Part shown: positions 59,865 through 64,000 of the stretch, piece after piece | Numbering within the stretch: position 1 is the first letter of the stretch | Layout: each line of letters begins with the position of its first letter | Origin: Streptomyces cylindrosporus | Lineage (GTDB): Bacteria > Actinomycetota > Actinomycetes > Streptomycetales > Streptomycetaceae | Direction of reading: 5' to 3' | NCBI RefSeq assembly: GCF_022698165.1 | Contig: NZ_JALDAY010000021.1 | Location: 62,001 to 126,000 of the forward strand | Length of the DNA: 64,000 nucleotides | Notes under the pieces: generated by a model | Seen by the model: the letters and a program-made list of their open reading frames with translations, nothing else | Told to the model about the DNA's origin: nothing | Databases searched by the model: none | Program-made: the position numbers and the translations under genes

Positions 59865-61271
59865 ATGGCCGTACCGCCCGTACCCACGTCAGCGGGCCGC
59901 CCCGCGCCCTCCCGCGGCGCCGCGCGAAGGATCCTGGCCCCGCTCGCCCTGGCCCAGTTCATCTGCAGTTTCGCCGGCTCCAACATGAACGTGATGATCA
60001 GCGACATCGGCGAGGACCTGGACACCACCGTCCAGGGCGTGCAGATCGCGATCACCTCGTTCCTGCTCGTGATGGCGGCCCTGATGATCCCCGGCGGCAA
60101 GCTCACCGACCGCTACGGCCGCAAGCGCTGCCTGGTCTGCGGCCTCCTCGTGTACGGCGTCGGCGCCCTGCTCTGCGCGGTCGCCCCCGGCCTCGGCGTG
60201 CTCGTCCTCGGCTACTCGATCCTCCAGGGCGTCGGTACGGCGCTGCTCATCCCGCCCGTGTACGTCCTCACCACGCTGCTCTTCACCGACGTCACCTCCC
60301 GCGCCCGTGCCTTCGGCGCCGTGATGGCGTTCGGCGGCTTCGGCGCCGCCGCGGGGCCCCTGATCGGCGGGCTGATCACCTCGGCGCTCAGCTGGCGGGC
60401 GGCGTTCGTGTTCCAGGCGCTGGTGGTCGCGCTGATCATCGTGCTGAGCCGGCGGGTCGAGGACCCGCTGCCGCCGGATCCCGGGCGGGACTTCGACACC
60501 GGCGGGGCGGTCCTGTCGGCCTTCGGGCTGATCTTCCTGGTCATGGGCATCCTGGCCACCGACGACAACGGCTGGCTGGCGGCGGTCCTGCTGCTGGCCG
60601 GGGTGCTGGTGCTGGCCTGGTTCTTCCGCTGGTCGCGGATCAAGGAGCGCACCGGCCGTGAACCCCTCCTGTCGACGAGCCTGTTCCACAACCGCACCTC
60701 CAACCTCGGCCTGGTCACCCAGCACCTCCAGTGGCTGCTGCTGATGGGCGTCTCCTTCGTGGTCGCCGCCTACCTCCAGGTGGTGCGGGACTACGACGCC
60801 ATACGCACCGGGGTCGTCTTCACCGCGGCCACCCTCGGACTGCTCGCCTCCTCGCTCGGCGCGGAGCGCCTCGCGAAGCGGCGGGAGCAGCGGACCCTGG
60901 TGATGGCCGGGTTCGCGGTGTCGGTGTGCGGCATCGCGATCCTGATCCCGATGGCGCACGGCACGCCGAGCGCCTGGGCCTTCGTGCCCGGGCTGCTGCT
61001 GATCGGTCTCGGGCTGGGCGTGATGCTGACCCCGTCGGTGAACATCGTGCAGTCCAGCTTCGGGGAGGACCGTCAGGGCGAGATCTCCGGCCTGTCCCGG
61101 AGCGTGTCCAACCTCGGCTCGTCGGTCGGTACGGCGGTCGCCGGCACGATCCTGGTCGCGGACCCGGCGTTCGGGGCGTACGCGGCGGCGATGATCGTGC
61201 TGGGCGTCATCGGGCTGGGCGGGCTGGGCACGGCGGCGCTGCTGCCGCGGGGGAAGGGGCGGATCGGCTGA
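59865..61271 (+). CDS. MFS multidrug-type transporter (14 helices, DHA2-like)
   Basis: 468 residues from ATG 59865; GGGAG lies five bases upstream, so this start is preferred over ATG 59850. The motif GGKLTDRYGRKRCLVCG is the cytoplasmic loop 2-3 signature; GAVMAFGGFGAAAGPLIGGL then the LSWRAAFVFQ motif C region is typical of antiporters. About 14 helices, with two extra between the halves (AVLLLAGVLVLAWFFRW). Probably a drug/proton antiporter. Divergent from the DUF7144 operon. Confidence 0.92.
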   Translation: MAVPPVPTSAGRPAPSRGAARRILAPLALAQFICSFAGSNMNVMISDIGEDLDTTVQGVQIAITSFLLVMAALMIPGGKLTDRYGRKRCLVCGLLVYGVGALLCAVAPGLGVLVLGYSILQGVGTALLIPPVYVLTTLLFTDVTSRARAFGAVMAFGGFGAAAGPLIGGLITSALSWRAAFVFQALVVALIIVLSRRVEDPLPPDPGRDFDTGGAVLSAFGLIFLVMGILATDDNGWLAAVLLLAGVLVLAWFFRWSRIKERTGREPLLSTSLFHNRTSNLGLVTQHLQWLLLMGVSFVVAAYLQVVRDYDAIRTGVVFTAATLGLLASSLGAERLAKRREQRTLVMAGFAVSVCGIAILIPMAHGTPSAWAFVPGLLLIGLGLGVMLTPSVNIVQSSFGEDRQGEISGLSRSVSNLGSSVGTAVAGTILVADPAFGAYAAAMIVLGVIGLGGLGTAALLPRGKGRIG

Positions 61272-61276
61272 ACGCC

Positions 61277-61966
61277 TCAGAACCGGTGGTAGTGGACGGA
61301 ACTGGCCACGAGCACGTCCTGGACCGACGCGTGCCGCCGGCTGAACGGGATCCAGCACAGGCCCAGCGGGAAGGCGACGCACAGCACGGCCCGCAGCAGC
61401 GCCCGGGGCACGCCGAGCAGTCGTCCGGCGCGGTCGGTGACCCGCAGGCCCAGCAGCCAGTCGCCGACGGTACCGCCGGTCGAGGCCCAGCTCACGGCCA
61501 GATACAGCACGGCGAGGCCCCACCCGAGCACGCCGGTCAGCCACGCCGACAACTCCGGCATCCGGAACGGCGGCCCGGTCACGAGCAGCCGCAACCCCCC
61601 GAACGCGAGCTGAGCGCCCAGCCCGCCAAGGGCCACGACGACGGCATCCACGAGCCCCGCAAGACACCGGGACACGACGCCGGCGACATCACTGGCTGAT
61701 TTGGGGGTGGCTTGGGGCTGCGGGGTGTGGCTGGGTGCGGCGGCGGGGGAGGGGGCGGGGGGTCGGACGGGTTGGGGGTTGGGATTGTGTTGGGGGCCGC
61801 GGTGGGGTTGAGGGCTGGAGCCGGGCTCGGGGTCGCGGTGGGGTTCAGGGACGGGCCTGGATTGAAGGTCGGGCGGAGGGGCGGACGCGGATTCGCGGTC
61901 GGGCCGAGGAGCGGAGTCGGGTTCGGGGTCGCGGTTGGGTTCCGCCGTCCGGTCGGCCGGTATCAC
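61277..61966 (-). CDS. RDD-family membrane protein with Pro-rich N-terminus
   Basis: 229 residues from GTG 61966, overlapping the upstream gene's stop by GTGA. Residues 1-90 are Pro/Arg-rich and low-complexity (PEPHRDPEPGSSPQPHRGPQ). The C-terminal 135 residues form the RDD domain: SRCLAGLVDAVVVALGGLGA, STGGTVGDWLLGLRVTDRAG and a final ALLRAVLCVAFPLGLCW. The R-D-D motif appears as RCLAGLVDAVV. RDD proteins often have undefined roles; some are Na+ or Ca2+ antiporters. It is co-translated with the repeat protein below. Confidence 0.85.
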   Translation of the reverse strand: MIPADRTAEPNRDPEPDSAPRPDRESASAPPPDLQSRPVPEPHRDPEPGSSPQPHRGPQHNPNPQPVRPPAPSPAAAPSHTPQPQATPKSASDVAGVVSRCLAGLVDAVVVALGGLGAQLAFGGLRLLVTGPPFRMPELSAWLTGVLGWGLAVLYLAVSWASTGGTVGDWLLGLRVTDRAGRLLGVPRALLRAVLCVAFPLGLCWIPFSRRHASVQDVLVASSVHYHRF

Positions 61967-62817
61967 GGCGTAGGCCCTTGGCCGTTGGTCCGCGCTGCCG
62001 TTCCGTCTCCGTCAGCCTGTGCCGACGTGCCGTGCCCGTCGGTCTGCGTTGCCGTGCCGTACCCGTCGGCCCCCGCTCCTGTTCCGTGCCCTTCGGCCCG
62101 CGCTGCCGTCCCGTTTCCGTCGATCCGCGCCGTCAACCCGCGGTCCCCACCCCCCACCGTCGGCCCCCTCTCCTCCCCATGCCCCGCCGGCAACCCCGGT
62201 CTGTGCAGCAGTCGGTCGGCGACGCGGTTCACCATTCGGTCGGCCCGCATGCTGCGCGACCGCAGGGCGTCGACCGTCTCCTCGGCCATCCCGCCACTCG
62301 TCTCCCGCACGATCCGCCCCAGGTCGATCTCCTCCAGAACGGCCCTGGTGAGCACCACGAGGTCGACCCGCTCGATCACAGCGTCCACGTCCAGACGAGC
62401 GGCGATCCGGTCGACGTCGATACGCGCCACGATCCGATCCAGGTCGACACGGTCCACGACGGCGTCGACATCGACACGCCCCGCCACCCGGTCCACATCC
62501 AGCCGCCCCGCCACCCGGTCCACATCCACCCGTGCCGCCACCCGGTCCACATCCAGCCGCCCCGCCACCCGGTCCACATCCACCCGTGCCGCGATCCGGT
62601 CCACGTCCACCCGGTCCGCGATCCGGTCCACGTCCACCCGGTCCGCGATCCGGTTCACGTCGATCCGCGCGGCCAGGTCGTCCAGTTCGAGGCGGTCCAC
62701 CACGGCCGCCGTCAGTGCCCGGATCACCTGGTCGGTGACGGAGGCCGCGCCGCCCAGCACACGACGCGCCACACGTTCCGCCAGGCCGAGCGGGTTCACG
62801 GTGTCGTACCAGGTCAT
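61963..62817 (-). CDS. Protein built from 9-residue repeats, partner of the RDD protein
   Basis: 284 residues from ATG 62817. After an N-terminal helix (LGLAERVARRVLGGAASVTD) residues 47-153 are about eleven tandem 9-residue units on the pattern R-[IV]-A-x-R-[VIL]-D-V-D, such as RIADRVDVD, RVAGRLDVD, RVAARVDVD; the DNA at 62479-62666 is nearly identical between units. A C-terminal linker (GGDRGLTARIDGNGTAARAE) has a second, Gly-Thr repeat type of about ten residues (GHGTGAGADGYGTATQTDGH). Its stop overlaps the RDD start. No domain recognised; the 9-residue period does not match HEAT or TPR. Confidence 0.72.
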   Translation of the reverse strand: MTWYDTVNPLGLAERVARRVLGGAASVTDQVIRALTAAVVDRLELDDLAARIDVNRIADRVDVDRIADRVDVDRIAARVDVDRVAGRLDVDRVAARVDVDRVAGRLDVDRVAGRVDVDAVVDRVDLDRIVARIDVDRIAARLDVDAVIERVDLVVLTRAVLEEIDLGRIVRETSGGMAEETVDALRSRSMRADRMVNRVADRLLHRPGLPAGHGEERGPTVGGGDRGLTARIDGNGTAARAEGHGTGAGADGYGTATQTDGHGTSAQADGDGTAARTNGQGPTP

Positions 62818-62956
62818 CCCGCCACCGCAGCACGGCCCCCGCACCGTCGCCTCATCCGCCGCGGGTGAACCGCCGTACCACCCCGTGTGCTCCGTGGGGC
62901 GAAGATCACAGCCCCGCGACCCCATGGGTGCACCTCACGCTGAGTACGGTGAGCGG

Positions 62957-63721
62957 GTGCCGAAGCGCAAGAACACGTTCTCGTCCTGGCCGCGCCGCCT
63001 CGCGCAGCGCGCGGTCCACGCGGCCTGGGCCTGGGTGCAGCGCACCGGCTCGGTCACCGCGGAGCACCCCGGCCGCTTCCGCTTCGGCGCGCTGGGTCCG
63101 CACACCCGCCTCGCCTTCCCCCTCGGCACGGTCTTCGGCGAACCCTGGATCCACATCGGCTCCCACTGCATCGTCGGCGAACAGGTCACCCTCACCGCCG
63201 GCCTGATGCCCGACCTCGACCTCGGCCCCGACCCGATCCTCCGCATCGGCGACGGCGTGGTCCTGGGCCGCGGCAGCCATGTCATCGCCGACACGACGGT
63301 CACCATCGGCAGCGACTGCTACTTCGGCCCCTACGTCTACGTCACGTCCACGAACCACTCGTACGACGATCCCCACGAGCCCATCGGCAAGCAGTGGCCG
63401 CGCATGGAACCCGTGGAGATCGGCCCGGGCTGCTGGATCGGCACCGGCGCGGTCATCCTGCCGGGTGCCAGGATCGGGCGGAACGTCGTGGTGGCCGCGG
63501 GCGCGGTGGTGCGAGGGGTGGTCCCGGACCACGCCGTGGTGGCGGGCGCGCCCGCCCGCGTCGTACGGCGCTGGACTCCCGCCGAGGGCTGGCAGCCGCC
63601 GCTGCGCACACCCGCCCCCGTGCCCCTGCCCGACGACATCACGCCCGAACAGCTGCGCGCGCTCGCGGAGTTGGACGAGGAGACGGCGGCCCGGCTGGCG
63701 GAGCTGGACGCCGAGGCCTGA
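62957..63721 (+). CDS. Acyltransferase with left-handed beta-helix (hexapeptide) fold
   Basis: 254 residues from GTG 62957; a longer start at ATG 62924 (in frame) is possible but homologues begin with MPK. Hexapeptide repeats form the core (EPWIHIGSHCIVGEQVTLTA, IGDGVVLGRGSHVIADTTVT, VEIGPGCWIGTGAVILPGAR), with the acetyltransferase-type loop TSTNHSYDDPHEPIGKQWPR holding the catalytic His. It ends in a charged helix (EQLRALAELDEETAARLAEL). Likely transfers an acyl group to a sugar or lipid. Single gene between the repeat protein and the next EamA gene. Confidence 0.9.
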   Translation: MPKRKNTFSSWPRRLAQRAVHAAWAWVQRTGSVTAEHPGRFRFGALGPHTRLAFPLGTVFGEPWIHIGSHCIVGEQVTLTAGLMPDLDLGPDPILRIGDGVVLGRGSHVIADTTVTIGSDCYFGPYVYVTSTNHSYDDPHEPIGKQWPRMEPVEIGPGCWIGTGAVILPGARIGRNVVVAAGAVVRGVVPDHAVVAGAPARVVRRWTPAEGWQPPLRTPAPVPLPDDITPEQLRALAELDEETAARLAELDAEA

Positions 63722-63748
63722 AGGCCGCCCGACGGCCCTTCGACGCCC

Positions 63749-64000
63749 CTAGCCCGTCGCCAGCAGCAGCGTCCCCACGAGCGCCAGCCCCGCGCCCGCC
63801 GCCTGTATCGCCCGCAGCCGTTCGCTGAGGAAGCCGCGTGCCGCCAGGGCGGTCACCACCGGGTAGAGCGACGCCAGCACCGCGGCCACCGTGACCGGGC
63901 CGTGCTGGGCCGCGACCGAGTACGTGCCGTTCGCCGCCACGTCCGCGAGGCCGACGAAGGCGAGGGCCGGGAGGGAGGCCCAGGGGAACCCGGTGTCGGG
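63749..64000 (-). CDS. EamA/DMT-family exporter, N-terminus beyond the window
   Basis: The last 83 codons of a minus-strand frame open to the right edge. It contains helices of a second EamA repeat: FPWASLPALAFVGLADVAAN, GPVTVAAVLASLYPVVTALA and LSERLRAIQAAGAGLALVGT, ending ATG-TAG (LLLATG). The GTG-type codon at 63940 is internal because the upstream residues continue the EamA pattern. A second, unrelated-position member of the DMT superfamily relative to the one at the left edge. Confidence 0.85.
   Translation of the reverse strand, partial: PDTGFPWASLPALAFVGLADVAANGTYSVAAQHGPVTVAAVLASLYPVVTALAARGFLSERLRAIQAAGAGLALVGTLLLATG

Noticed and set aside
61712..62956. Upstream extension of the hexapeptide acyltransferase frame
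   Set aside because: Antisense to the RDD and repeat-protein genes, Ser/Thr/Arg-rich without domain; real start is at 62957.

Overview
The window is high-GC (roughly 70 percent or more by eye), densely coding, and uses GTG, TTG and ATG starts with 4-base start/stop overlaps, leaderless-looking genes and very few intergenic bases. Together with Tat and lipobox signal peptides, an apolipoprotein N-acyltransferase in a Gram-positive background, an EF-Tu3-type paralogue, SDR, HxlR and TetR genes in number and the DUF6325, DUF7144 and DUF2252 families, this points to a Streptomyces (or close relative) chromosome. No rRNA, tRNA, CRISPR array, transposase, integrase or plasmid/phage gene was seen. 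From memory, the order ung, lnt and tuf3 with FabG-like reductases resembles the S. coelicolor SCO1320-SCO1346 neighbourhood; this was not checked against a database.

Region 1 (1-8973): a truncated EamA exporter divergent from a LysR regulator, a PPOX-fold protein, a cysteine-hydrolase homologue that has lost its catalytic residues, a Rieske lipoprotein, a HipA-like kinase coupled to a DUF3037 gene, two SDR reductases, an orphan peptide-binding lipoprotein and uracil-DNA glycosylase. Region 2 (8974-10678) is dominated by young GC-rich tandem repeats, including one that has expanded inside a coding sequence. Region 3 (10679-20840): lipoprotein, DinB protein, a TetR regulator with an array of five operators facing an FAD monooxygenase, Gfo/Idh oxidoreductase, lnt, SDR, an HxlR regulator and UppP. 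Region 4 (20841-25415): a three-gene carbohydrate-oxidoreductase operon with a LacI-type operator, then an HxlR regulator facing a thiolase.

Region 5 (25419-31258): VTT membrane protein, AlkD-like protein, the EF-Tu3-type gene with a strongly structured leader, a spermidine-synthase-like protein, a thioesterase and GalU. Region 6 (31259-39607): an unusual one-chain protein with ECF-sigma-like, zinc-finger, membrane and ricin-lectin parts, followed by a secreted GH3 glycosidase and a type-B carboxylesterase, DedA, gamma-carbonic anhydrase and a YihY-type protein, ending in a 29-bp minisatellite.

Region 7 (39984-61271) looks like a general-stress or energy cluster: DUF2252, a diacylglycerol-kinase-type enzyme, two DUF7144 proteins, two LuxR-type regulators (one a large MalT-like ATPase), DUF1269, DUF6325, a membrane protein, a GH63-like/GH13 pair and the operon DUF7144-PPK2-P-type ATPase-SulP, then an MFS exporter. 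A 17-bp inverted repeat TCACC-N7-GGTGA (three perfect and two one-mismatch copies) lies before five transcription start regions of this cluster and may define a previously unlinked regulon. The right end (61277-64000) holds an RDD protein, a protein made of 9-residue repeats, a hexapeptide acyltransferase and a second truncated EamA gene.
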